From Candidatus Stahliibacteriota bacterium (GTDB lineage: Bacteria > Hydrothermota > Tepidihabitantia > B3-TA06): a DNA stretch of 7,621 nt. Shown here piece after piece: positions 1 through 5,946 of this stretch. The stretch's first letter is position 1; each line of letters opens with the position of its first letter. The notes below the pieces were generated by a model that saw only the letters and a program-made list of their open reading frames with translations, was not told the DNA's origin and searched no databases. The DNA lies in the NCBI GenBank assembly GCA_030592225.1, contig JAUVJT010000101.1, positions 1 through 7,621 of the forward strand, in the 5' to 3' direction. Position numbers and translations under genes: made by a program.

Positions 1-1
1 C

Positions 2-1027
2 AGTGCCGGCGCGTGGTTCCTGACCGAAGATGAATACAGAAACGGACTGCAGATTGCGGTTTCACGCGAGGAAGCCGATGAGCGTGCGACCTACAACGAG
101 ATTGCGGATAGTCTCATTGATCGCAATCTCTACTGGCGTGCTGTCTGCCTGGAAGTTCTGGGTGGGTATGGCGATGCGATGGCTCTTTACCAGCATATCG
201 CCGATGACTATCCCGAACGGGAAAAGGCTGGAGATGCCTGGCAGAAGATCATCGAATTCAATCTGCGCGGAGACAGGGTAGATGCCGCTGTTTCGGCAAC
301 GAATGAGGTCAAGAGCAAGATGACCTTGTCCCCAAAAATCTACAAGCCAGCCTACGGTTACGGACTGGCTCAGCTCTATAACCATTACTACATATCCGGG
401 AATGAAGCTGAGGCGGAAAGCTACGCAAAGAAGCTGCAAAGCGAACTTGGAACCACCGAGTACATCGAACAGCTCTACTACGATCAAGCCATGCGGGATA
501 CAAGCGTGGTGAATATCGGTCATCTGCGAGAGATAATTGAAAAGATACGTGCACGTAATTCGCGCAGCAAGTTCTTACCCGAGCCTTCGTTTCTCCTTAG
601 TCTGCTTCTTATAGAAGATGAGAACTACGCCGAGGCCAAGGATGTGCTTATTGAACTTAAGAACTGGCCAGATGTTACTGCTACCAGGGACAGGATGCCG
701 GAGATATCCTACCAGCTTGCCAGGGTGTATTTCTCAACCGGGGAGTACCGCGATGCGATTACCGAACTTGAGGCCTGGACTCGCTACTACGAAACCGGAG
801 ATAACGCCCGAGAAGAGCTTGTGCCTTTCATCTATTATTTCCGTGCCCTGTCTTACTTCAATATTGGCGAGCAAGAAACCTCACCGCAACTGCGTGCCGG
901 TCATTTTCGTAAAGCCATGACTAATTTCCAGGCTGTCAAAGAGCGCTACTCCGATACTGATTTCTACACGGAGAATGCCGATAGGATAGATCAGTTTATC
1001 GCGCAATGCAAAAAACAGATCGGCTAA
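2..1027 (+). CDS. TPR-repeat protein, 3' end of a longer gene (5' truncated by window)
   Basis: The reading frame is open from base 2 to the TAA at 1025-1027, giving 341 residues; the true start lies outside the window. The visible protein is almost entirely helix-turn-helix repeat of TPR type, with repeated patterns such as YQLARVYFSTGEYRDAI (residues about 237-253) and RALSYFNIG (281-289). Residues about 42-255 align without a gap to residues about 537-750 of the 831-residue protein at 2840-5335; shared blocks include DAW, SGNE, RDT, HL, LP, WP and PE at a constant offset of 495. A C-terminal YSxTDF motif is also shared. The full protein is therefore probably large and built like that paralogue. 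TPR arrays are protein-binding scaffolds; location and partner are unknown here, but an envelope role is inferred from the signal peptide of the next gene and the ExbB/ExbD genes downstream. An internal ATG at 179 falls inside a repeat and is not a credible start. The last 22 bp overlap the next gene, so the two are probably translationally coupled. Confidence 0.9.
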   Translation, partial: SAGAWFLTEDEYRNGLQIAVSREEADERATYNEIADSLIDRNLYWRAVCLEVLGGYGDAMALYQHIADDYPEREKAGDAWQKIIEFNLRGDRVDAAVSATNEVKSKMTLSPKIYKPAYGYGLAQLYNHYYISGNEAEAESYAKKLQSELGTTEYIEQLYYDQAMRDTSVVNIGHLREIIEKIRARNSRSKFLPEPSFLLSLLLIEDENYAEAKDVLIELKNWPDVTATRDRMPEISYQLARVYFSTGEYRDAITELEAWTRYYETGDNAREELVPFIYYFRALSYFNIGEQETSPQLRAGHFRKAMTNFQAVKERYSDTDFYTENADRIDQFIAQCKKQIG

Positions 1028-2601
1028 CGAAACTCCTAGCCTTTGTAATTCTACTATCTGCGTTTCTCCCGCTTGTAGCGGGAGAAACGCAGATAACTAT
1101 TACCGAGGAATATAAAGGGGCTATCAGGGAAGAAAAGCCGCACGGGCTTTTCCATGCATCCGGAGGGGTGAAACTGGAAGGGGGACTTACTCCGATTCAG
1201 GTCTGTGAGCTTGAGATTATAATCAAAACTACCGATCTCCCGGTACTGCGTGACGCCCTTGAGAACACCATTCTGCTGGATTATTACGAGAAGGGAAGCT
1301 ATGCCATTCTTTTGAGCGAGGCGAACGAATATCTCCAGACCTATCCGGAGGGCGACCCTGTGTTTCGTCCCCACATCCTGTTCCACGTGGCCGAAGCGTT
1401 ATATTACCAGGGACAGTACCAGGAAGCCATGTTGCGCTACCGGGAGCTTTTTACCGAGCATAACACCTCCGAAATCTACACCTTTGCCCATCAGGGGCTG
1501 GCCTGGTGCCTTATGCATATGGAACGATGCGATGAGGCGCGCAACGAGTTCAAACAGCTTTCGCCGGTTACGGTTGACGGTATCGTTGCCGCTTTTTTTG
1601 GCCGAGGCATCAATGAATTTAATGACGGCAAGTACCAGGAGGCCATTTTTCTTCTCTTTGACGAAAACAGGTATCAACAAATAGGCATCTGGGGGAAACT
1701 TGCCAAATCCCTTGTTCCTTTGAACCTGTATTACCGGGCGCTGGCTTACGACCGGTTAGGTGACCAGCGTACCGCCATTGGGAACTTCCGTCGGGTGGCC
1801 GAGGATTACCCCACTCACCCCAAGGCGGGGAGCGCCACATATCTGGTGGGATGGCTCAGCTTCCTTGCGGAAGATTACGATCAGGCAATATTTTACTTCA
1901 ATAAGTCTCTTGATATCGTTGCCGACAGTTCGGATATTTTTGAGATTCGCACCAATCTTTCCCAGGCGTACTACAATGCCGGGCGTCTGACAGAGGCCAT
2001 CAATAACTGGAAGATAATCCGTAAGGACTGGGGGTCGTCGGTGGCCAACATTGGTCTTGAGCAATGCTACACTCGTCTCTCCGCCGAAATCATGGCCGGC
2101 GACCACGGCTTTTTCGACACCGATACCCTTGAGCGTCTTCTTGCCAATTTTGCCGGAGACCTGCCCGACTCCAAGGATCTGCCAACTTTCCAGCTTCAGC
2201 TGGGCCAGAGGTTTAACGACGACAAGGACTATCGCAAGGCGCTGGAGTGGGCAGCAGTAGCCATGGCTTCACGAGCCAACGAAAATATCATCAGGGACGC
2301 AAAGAGACTGCGCCTGTTCGCTTTTTATGCCCTTAAGGAGTGGAAGGAATTGGTGGGGGAGGGCGAGAACTTCAAGACACAGTACCCTCAGGATACAGAA
2401 GGCAATCTCCTCTATATTCTAGGAACAGGGTACGCCTCTCGCGGGGACGACTTGAAGGAAACCAACGTTACGTCGGCACACGACCATTTCCGTAAGGCCA
2501 TTCCTCTGTTTGAGGAGTTCCTCCGCACCACAGCCGTTGACAGCCCTTATAGAGCTTACGCCGAGCAACTCCTGACCTACTGCCGCAGCCAGTTGCAGTA
2601 G
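1006..2601 (+). CDS. Exported TPR-repeat protein (531 aa), paralogue of its neighbours
   Basis: The start is ATG 1006, because it gives a classical Sec signal peptide: basic residues K3, R6 and K9, a hydrophobic core from about L10 to L23, and a likely signal peptidase I site at VAG|ET (residues 24-28). There is no lipobox cysteine, so a soluble periplasmic protein is expected. After a roughly 90-residue N-terminal region come TPR-type repeats at about 122-150, 158-187, 238-270, 274-304 and 311-342. The C-terminal part (about 370-531) resembles the C-terminus of the 831-residue paralogue: LPTFQLQLG (392-400) matches LPPLLLQLG (687-695) there, DYxxAL/I follows at the same spacing, and KEW matches KDW. 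HFRKA (494-498) is identical to residues 301-305 of the preceding gene product. The gene overlaps the upstream one by 22 bp and has no good Shine-Dalgarno, which suggests coupled translation. Codons 17-30 lie in a perfect 18-bp palindrome. The role is probably that of a periplasmic adaptor or scaffold; the binding partner is unknown. Confidence 0.92.
   Translation: MQKTDRLTKLLAFVILLSAFLPLVAGETQITITEEYKGAIREEKPHGLFHASGGVKLEGGLTPIQVCELEIIIKTTDLPVLRDALENTILLDYYEKGSYAILLSEANEYLQTYPEGDPVFRPHILFHVAEALYYQGQYQEAMLRYRELFTEHNTSEIYTFAHQGLAWCLMHMERCDEARNEFKQLSPVTVDGIVAAFFGRGINEFNDGKYQEAIFLLFDENRYQQIGIWGKLAKSLVPLNLYYRALAYDRLGDQRTAIGNFRRVAEDYPTHPKAGSATYLVGWLSFLAEDYDQAIFYFNKSLDIVADSSDIFEIRTNLSQAYYNAGRLTEAINNWKIIRKDWGSSVANIGLEQCYTRLSAEIMAGDHGFFDTDTLERLLANFAGDLPDSKDLPTFQLQLGQRFNDDKDYRKALEWAAVAMASRANENIIRDAKRLRLFAFYALKEWKELVGEGENFKTQYPQDTEGNLLYILGTGYASRGDDLKETNVTSAHDHFRKAIPLFEEFLRTTAVDSPYRAYAEQLLTYCRSQLQ
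1055..1095. repeat. Perfect 18-bp inverted repeat, 5-nt loop, inside the signal-peptide coding region
   Basis: The left arm 1055-1072 (tatctgcgtttctcccgc) is the exact reverse complement of the right arm 1078-1095, separated by ttgta. It encodes the end of the hydrophobic core, the signal peptidase region and the first mature residues of the TPR protein starting at 1006. No T-run follows on either strand, so it is not an ordinary intrinsic terminator. In RNA it would form a very stable hairpin about 50-90 nt after the start codon. Its function is unknown. Confidence 0.9.
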
Positions 2602-2783
2602 TGCTTCCCCTAGTACTTTTAATCTTTTCACAGACTTACCTGCCACCGGAGATCGCAATGCCCGAAGTTTCCATCGAGTCTGACAGCATTAAAGAAGCTC
2701 TAACCTCAGCATGGAATGATCTTGATGGGGGAGACCAAGAAAGAGCGGAGTATTTTGAGAAGAAAATTGCCGGGGTTGAGTGA
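2601..2783 (+). CDS. Small hypothetical protein (60 aa from GTG, or 41 aa from ATG 2658)
   Basis: The reading frame opens with GTG 2601, whose G is the last base of the preceding TAG, and ends with TGA 2781-2783. From GTG the product begins with a hydrophobic stretch (MLPLVLLIFSQ) followed by a Pro/Glu-rich linker and a charged, probably helical C-terminal half (about residues 28-60). No Shine-Dalgarno precedes the GTG, so it would rely on coupling. The alternative ATG at 2658 has a short CGGAGA motif at 2648-2653 and would give a 41-residue acidic soluble protein. The hydrophobic N-terminus resembles that of the next gene (MVALLLLLISQ), which favours the longer form. I recognise no family. 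Its position between two paralogous TPR genes suggests a small accessory subunit, but this is only inference from context, and it could be a non-functional frame. Confidence 0.5.
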   Translation: MLPLVLLIFSQTYLPPEIAMPEVSIESDSIKEALTSAWNDLDGGDQERAEYFEKKIAGVE

Positions 2784-2803
2784 GGGTGATGCGTCTATAT
2801 AAT
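2776..2803 (+). promoter_or_regulatory. Candidate sigma-70-type promoter for the 831-aa TPR gene
   Basis: A perfect TATAAT (2798-2803) lies 16 bp downstream of TTGAGT (2776-2781), which matches 4 of 6 bases of the -35 consensus. Transcription would start near 2810 and give a leader of about 30 nt. The -35 box overlaps the end of the small upstream gene. The -10 region lies in an AT-rich near-palindrome (ctatataattatag). The TPR genes could still be cotranscribed from further upstream. Confidence 0.45.
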
Positions 2804-2839
2804 TATAGAAGAAACTAAGAATTTCCTTAGGAGGATGTA

Positions 2840-5335
2840 ATGGTTGCATTGCTGTTGCTGCTTATTTCCCAGGACGGTCTTGGAGTCCAAACCGTGGAGG
2901 CCGCCGAGGTGCTACAGCGCAAGCCGCAGTTTGCCTACCGGCTGCCCGCGTGGGTGACCGACGAGTATCTGTTTGCGCTTGCCGGTTTCTCGCTCGACGA
3001 AGAAATCGAGAAGTGCGTGGACGCCACCATCCTTGCCCTTGGCCTGGGTGGAAAACCCCTGGGCACTGCCACCACCGGTCCGTACGAGCTGTTCGAGCAG
3101 CTCAAGATCAACGAGGCGATGGGAGTGCTGGCGATGCAGCTGGGAGCCTCACCCGCGCCTGACATCCGGCGGCAGGTACTGCTTTACCGCGTAACAGGCG
3201 ACTGGCTGGCCGGCGACCTTGACGCGGCGCGGCAGAGCCTGAAAACACTTGAACTGGATACCGAGGCATCGGTTGGCGCTGATCTTGACTTTGTCTCCGA
3301 CCTGCTCACCTACTGGGAGAAAGGCCAAATTACCACAGACGATTCGCTGCTGCACTATCTTTTCGTCAACCGCGATCCTGGGCGCGCCCTCAGGTTTCTG
3401 CCCGACAACCCCGCGGTATCCCGGGCGCTTCGCTACCATCTCGACGAGACATCGAATTCACTGCCCGAAGGCGACGCAGGCCGGTTCCTGCGCGCACACC
3501 GGCTTGTCCGCCAGGGACGTTTCGGAGAGGCCGAAGATTCATTGCAACCCATCTACCATGAACGGTTTCCCTATCTTGCTCTCACCCGTTACGACATGGC
3601 GGCAGCCCTGCTTGATCGTGAGAACTCACGCAAAGCTCACCTCGCCGTGCCCGATACGTTTGCCTACCAGTGGCTGCTTCCCGGGCGTTCGCTTGCCCTT
3701 ATGCGAGGTCGTGTCGAATGGCTGCAGCAGCGTCCCGCCGACGCCAGGAAATGGTTCAAACAGGCACAGGACAACGTTTCCTTTAATCTTTATGCCCAGT
3801 GGGTCATGTCGGCAAGCAAAGCCGATCCCGCCACCCAGGCTGCGTTTGCAAAAAACAATGCCGCCGATCTTAACACCGCCTTGCGGGTTGCCGACCTAAT
3901 CAGGGAAGGCGAGTACGAGCGTGCGGCTCCCATTCTTGAGGAAGCCCTCAGGAGCGTTGATATATCAGGTTCCACGCCGCTGGGCAATCTCATCGTGGCT
4001 TTCTACACCATCGCCCAGAACGAACAGGGGAATTACGATTTGGTTGTCAGGATGGCTGATGCAGTACGCACCCGGGGGAAGAGTTTGCAGGAAGAGACCT
4101 ACTTTATGACCGCGGCACACCTTGCCGTGGGCAACGCCTACTATTACCAGGGTGGCCGTTATGCTGATCTTGCCCGGCCTTTCAACGAGTACTGCACCGG
4201 AAGCCGGTTCGGCGACCTTCGTCACCTTGGTTGCTTTGGTTTGGCGTGGAGTTACCTGGATGATCGGGACGTAGCCAAGGCCGAATCCGTACTCTTTACT
4301 TTGAAGAAGGAGAAGCTTTCCGAGTGGGAGAGTCAGGTTGTCATATTCCTTGAAGGAATGATCTCCTACGCCAAACGTGATTTCAAGGGGGCTGCCGAGG
4401 TGTTTTCCCGGTTGAACTTCTCCTCTGTTCCTGAGATGAAGATGCAGGGGATATATTTTGAGGCGCGTTCCTATGAGCAGAGCGGCAGGCCGGAGCTCGC
4501 GGCAGCGGCGTATGATGATCTGCTTGGCGAATTCCCCGATCGTGAAGAAGTGCGTGATGCGTGGAGTCGTTTGGTACGCGCCCAGATCGAGATGGGTCAG
4601 ATTGCTGCGGCAGAAGAAACCTTGGGTCGGCTTATCAAACAGGCAAAGCTGCATCACTTCCCGTTCCTCGATCTGTACAAGGAAATATTACTCCTCATCT
4701 TTGATGCATCCATGGCCAGCGGCAACGAGGATCAGGCACGTCAGGTGGCAGAACGCTTTAGTCTGGCCCAGAATTCGACACTGCCCATGGAGACTTTTTA
4801 CTATCAAATAGGGGAACGTGATACTGCCCTGTGGCAGACCAATCACCTTATCGGAGTTGTTGAAAAATTCTCTGAGATCAATCCCCGCAGCGTATACCTT
4901 CCGCCTCTTCTTCTCCAACTGGGCCGAATGGAAATAGAGCTTGCGGACTACGAACTGGCAATAGGAAGGTTCGAGCGCATCATACGCTGGCCCAAGCTTC
5001 AGGACGTAAACGATATTATTCCTGAGGCGTCCTTTGAGCTTATCCGAGCCGCAGTACTCCTTAAAGACTGGGATAGAGTGATTCTGCAAAGTGAGATATT
5101 CGCAAGGTCATATTCCGATCTTGAACGATTTGCTTGCAGGGCGCTTTTCTTTAATGCTGCGGCACTGGTAGAGCGCGCCGGCAACGGAGATGCGTTTGCG
5201 CGCAAGGAGGACGGCAAGAAGGCTATCGCGGCCATTGATCGCCTTGAGAATTCCTACTCGCATACGGATTTCGTGAAAGCCTCCCGAGACGATATCAACT
5301 CTCTTCGCGACTCGGCCGAGTTGCTTGTTCGCTAG
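2840..5335 (+). CDS. Large TPR-repeat protein (831 aa), probably exported
   Basis: The start is ATG 2840, with AGGAGG at 2829-2834 and a 5-nt spacer; an in-frame TAG at 2828 rules out any longer form. The N-terminus is hydrophobic (MVALLLLLIS) but has no basic residue before the core, which is atypical for a Sec signal peptide; a cleavage site around VEA|AE (residues 19-23) is possible. There is no lipobox cysteine. The rest is helical repeat sequence. Clear TPR-like units occur at about 283-310, 347-372, 427-447, 466-490, 504-523, 535-565 and 685-715. Residues 537-811 are homologous to the visible part of the first gene, and about 665-750 to the C-terminus of the second, so a C-terminal module is common to all three. 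GC content falls along the gene, from about 62% in its first third to about 45-48% near its end. The stop codon TAG lies in a CTAG that seems to be the target of the adjacent MITE-like element. The role is probably that of a periplasmic scaffold working with the ExbB/ExbD machine encoded downstream, inferred from neighbourhood. TPR type is confident; function is not. Confidence 0.92.
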   Translation: MVALLLLLISQDGLGVQTVEAAEVLQRKPQFAYRLPAWVTDEYLFALAGFSLDEEIEKCVDATILALGLGGKPLGTATTGPYELFEQLKINEAMGVLAMQLGASPAPDIRRQVLLYRVTGDWLAGDLDAARQSLKTLELDTEASVGADLDFVSDLLTYWEKGQITTDDSLLHYLFVNRDPGRALRFLPDNPAVSRALRYHLDETSNSLPEGDAGRFLRAHRLVRQGRFGEAEDSLQPIYHERFPYLALTRYDMAAALLDRENSRKAHLAVPDTFAYQWLLPGRSLALMRGRVEWLQQRPADARKWFKQAQDNVSFNLYAQWVMSASKADPATQAAFAKNNAADLNTALRVADLIREGEYERAAPILEEALRSVDISGSTPLGNLIVAFYTIAQNEQGNYDLVVRMADAVRTRGKSLQEETYFMTAAHLAVGNAYYYQGGRYADLARPFNEYCTGSRFGDLRHLGCFGLAWSYLDDRDVAKAESVLFTLKKEKLSEWESQVVIFLEGMISYAKRDFKGAAEVFSRLNFSSVPEMKMQGIYFEARSYEQSGRPELAAAAYDDLLGEFPDREEVRDAWSRLVRAQIEMGQIAAAEETLGRLIKQAKLHHFPFLDLYKEILLLIFDASMASGNEDQARQVAERFSLAQNSTLPMETFYYQIGERDTALWQTNHLIGVVEKFSEINPRSVYLPPLLLQLGRMEIELADYELAIGRFERIIRWPKLQDVNDIIPEASFELIRAAVLLKDWDRVILQSEIFARSYSDLERFACRALFFNAAALVERAGNGDAFARKEDGKKAIAAIDRLENSYSHTDFVKASRDDINSLRDSAELLVR

Positions 5336-5547
5336 GAGGGTGTCCGAGAATGTCGAATAAACCAGTGCCTGCCTCTGGGCAGGCTGTGCGTCCATAGGGT
5401 ACAGATGAGAATTCCTTGCAGCCGTTTACCTTCGGAATCATTGATCAAGGAAAAGACTCGACTTTCTCAAGCTACACATATACATACCTTCACCTTGGCT
5501 GGTTGATTTTCGCTCTGTGTCCTCTGTGGTTGTTTTCGGATACCCTC
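5336..5547. mobile_element. MITE-like non-autonomous element, 212 bp, inserted at the stop codon of the TPR gene
   Basis: The left end GAGGGTGTCCGAGAA (5336-5350) and the reverse complement of the right end 5533-5547 (GAGGGTATCCGAAAA) match at 13 of 15 positions, both differences being G/A. The element is flanked by CTAG (5332-5335) and CTGG (5548-5551), which may be an imperfect 4-bp target duplication. The interior has no transposase frame. It contains a 7-bp perfect hairpin (5367-5373 with 5378-5384) and two CTCTGTG units 9 bp apart (5513-5519, 5522-5528). Size, terminal repeats, possible target duplication and lack of coding capacity fit a MITE or a deleted insertion sequence. I cannot assign the parent family. 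The neighbouring TAG stop is part of the left flank, so the TPR protein's end is intact. Confidence 0.6.
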
Positions 5548-5626
5548 CTGGAAAGATTCTGCATCTTTATCGAAATCTGAAGAGAGGTCTTTTTCGTAAG
5601 CAAGAGGTTCTTCAGGCTTCGGTTCA

Positions 5627-5656
5627 ATGCCCTAGGTTTTTACCTAGGGTATCTTT
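5627..5656 (+). terminator. Possible terminator of the TPR transcription unit
   Basis: CCCTAGGT (5630-5637) pairs perfectly with ACCTAGGG (5642-5649) around a TTTT loop. The stem extends outward by a G-T wobble and two A/T pairs to 5627-5652. It is followed by the T/C-rich cttt and ctatt rather than a clean T-run, so termination would be weak, or the hairpin may serve another purpose. It lies about 290 bp after the TPR gene stop. The MITE-like element accounts for most of that distance: without it the hairpin would be about 80 bp from the stop. Confidence 0.35.
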
Positions 5657-5711
5657 CCTATTGACGATTGCCTGATTTTACGCATTATTATTGATAATGA
5701 AACCTGAGAGC

Positions 5712-5789
5712 AAACCTCGTGACTCAAGGGTAAGAGCCACGCCCTAAGCATCAATGTTGCGCTACTTAGGGTGCGAAGACATGAGGTTT
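5712..5789 (+). ncRNA. Candidate structured RNA or DNA element (three-way junction)
   Basis: Three helices follow one another with no unpaired base between them on the 5' side. P1 is aaacctc 5712-5718 with gaggttt 5783-5789. P2 is gtgactc 5719-5725 with gagccac 5734-5740, with one A-C mismatch. P3 is gccctaag 5741-5748 with cttagggt 5765-5772, with one G-T pair. Ten unpaired bases (5773-5782) close the junction. It is not a tRNA, since no anticodon stem or T-arm can be formed. It lies upstream of the exbB-type promoter, so it cannot be part of that promoter's short leader; it could be an independent small RNA, part of a read-through transcript, or a DNA-level site. The strand is uncertain. 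No known RNA family is recognised. Confidence 0.35.
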
Positions 5790-5888
5790 AACTCAAGGGT
5801 TTCGCGTAAACGTAAGCCTGAGACTGAACGTCTTATAGGTAAGAAAGTAAGGTGGCTTTAACAGTGGATCCCATTAAGGGACAAGGAC

Positions 5889-5917
5889 TTGACATAAAGG
5901 TAAAAATGGATTATACT
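5889..5917 (+). promoter_or_regulatory. Strong sigma-70-type promoter of the exbB-exbD-exbD operon
   Basis: A perfect TTGACA (5889-5894) is separated by 17 bp from TATACT (5912-5917), which matches 5 of 6 bases of the consensus. Start of transcription is expected near 5924, giving a leader of about 23 nt that contains the Shine-Dalgarno AAAGGAGG (5935-5942). TGTCAA at 5920-5925 is the reverse complement of the -35 hexamer, 31 bp away, and gacaag (5880-5885) is mirrored by cttgtc (5918-5923); these inverted repeats bracket the promoter and could be repressor half-sites. Confidence 0.85.
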
Positions 5918-5946
5918 CTTGTCAAAACATTGCCAAAGGAGGTACA

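Larger units (their letters stand above)
5548..5888. other. Non-coding intergenic region with several hairpins
   Basis: No credible protein gene is seen in this 341-bp stretch on either strand. It contains a long-loop hairpin (ctgaaga 5577-5583 with tcttcag 5609-5615), the terminator-like hairpin near 5630, the three-way-junction element at 5712-5789, a further imperfect helix (ctcaagg 5792-5798 with cctgag 5817-5822, enclosing gttt/aaac), a short agac/gtct hairpin (5821-5824 with 5830-5833), and a small inverted repeat just before the -35 box (ctttaa 5856-5861 with ttaagg 5874-5879). The nonamer actcaaggg occurs twice (5722-5730 and 5791-5799). The density of self-complementary sequence is unusual for a plain spacer. 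Confidence 0.6.

Noticed and set aside
62..523. A 153-codon frame on the minus strand, and other long minus-strand frames such as 3965-4657 and 6542-7048
   Set aside because: They lie opposite well-supported TPR, ExbB or ExbD genes, lack ribosome binding sites, and their products show no recognisable domain.
179..1027. Start of the first TPR gene at ATG 179
   Set aside because: The frame is open to the window edge and residues before this Met already align to the paralogue (NLYWRA with GIYFEA), so the gene begins outside the window.
1055..1095. The palindrome as an intrinsic transcription terminator
   Set aside because: Neither strand has a T-run after the stem, and it sits at codons 17-30 of an intact gene.
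5350..5397. A 15-codon frame (ATG to TAG) 9 nt after an AGGAGGG that looks like a ribosome binding site
   Set aside because: The AGGAGGG is the terminal inverted repeat of the MITE-like element and is explained by that. The frame is very short and overlaps the element's hairpin, with no sign of coding constraint.
5662..5700. A possible promoter with TTGACG and TATTAT or GATAAT
   Set aside because: Spacing is 19 bp or more for any acceptable -10 hexamer, and no gene starts directly downstream; the site at 5889-5917 is far better.
5712..5789. tRNA-like features: a 7-bp end stem and a D-arm-like CTCAAGGGTAAGAG
   Set aside because: No 5-bp anticodon stem forms around the expected loop, there is no T-arm with GTTCRA, and T8 is not in place relative to the 7-bp stem.
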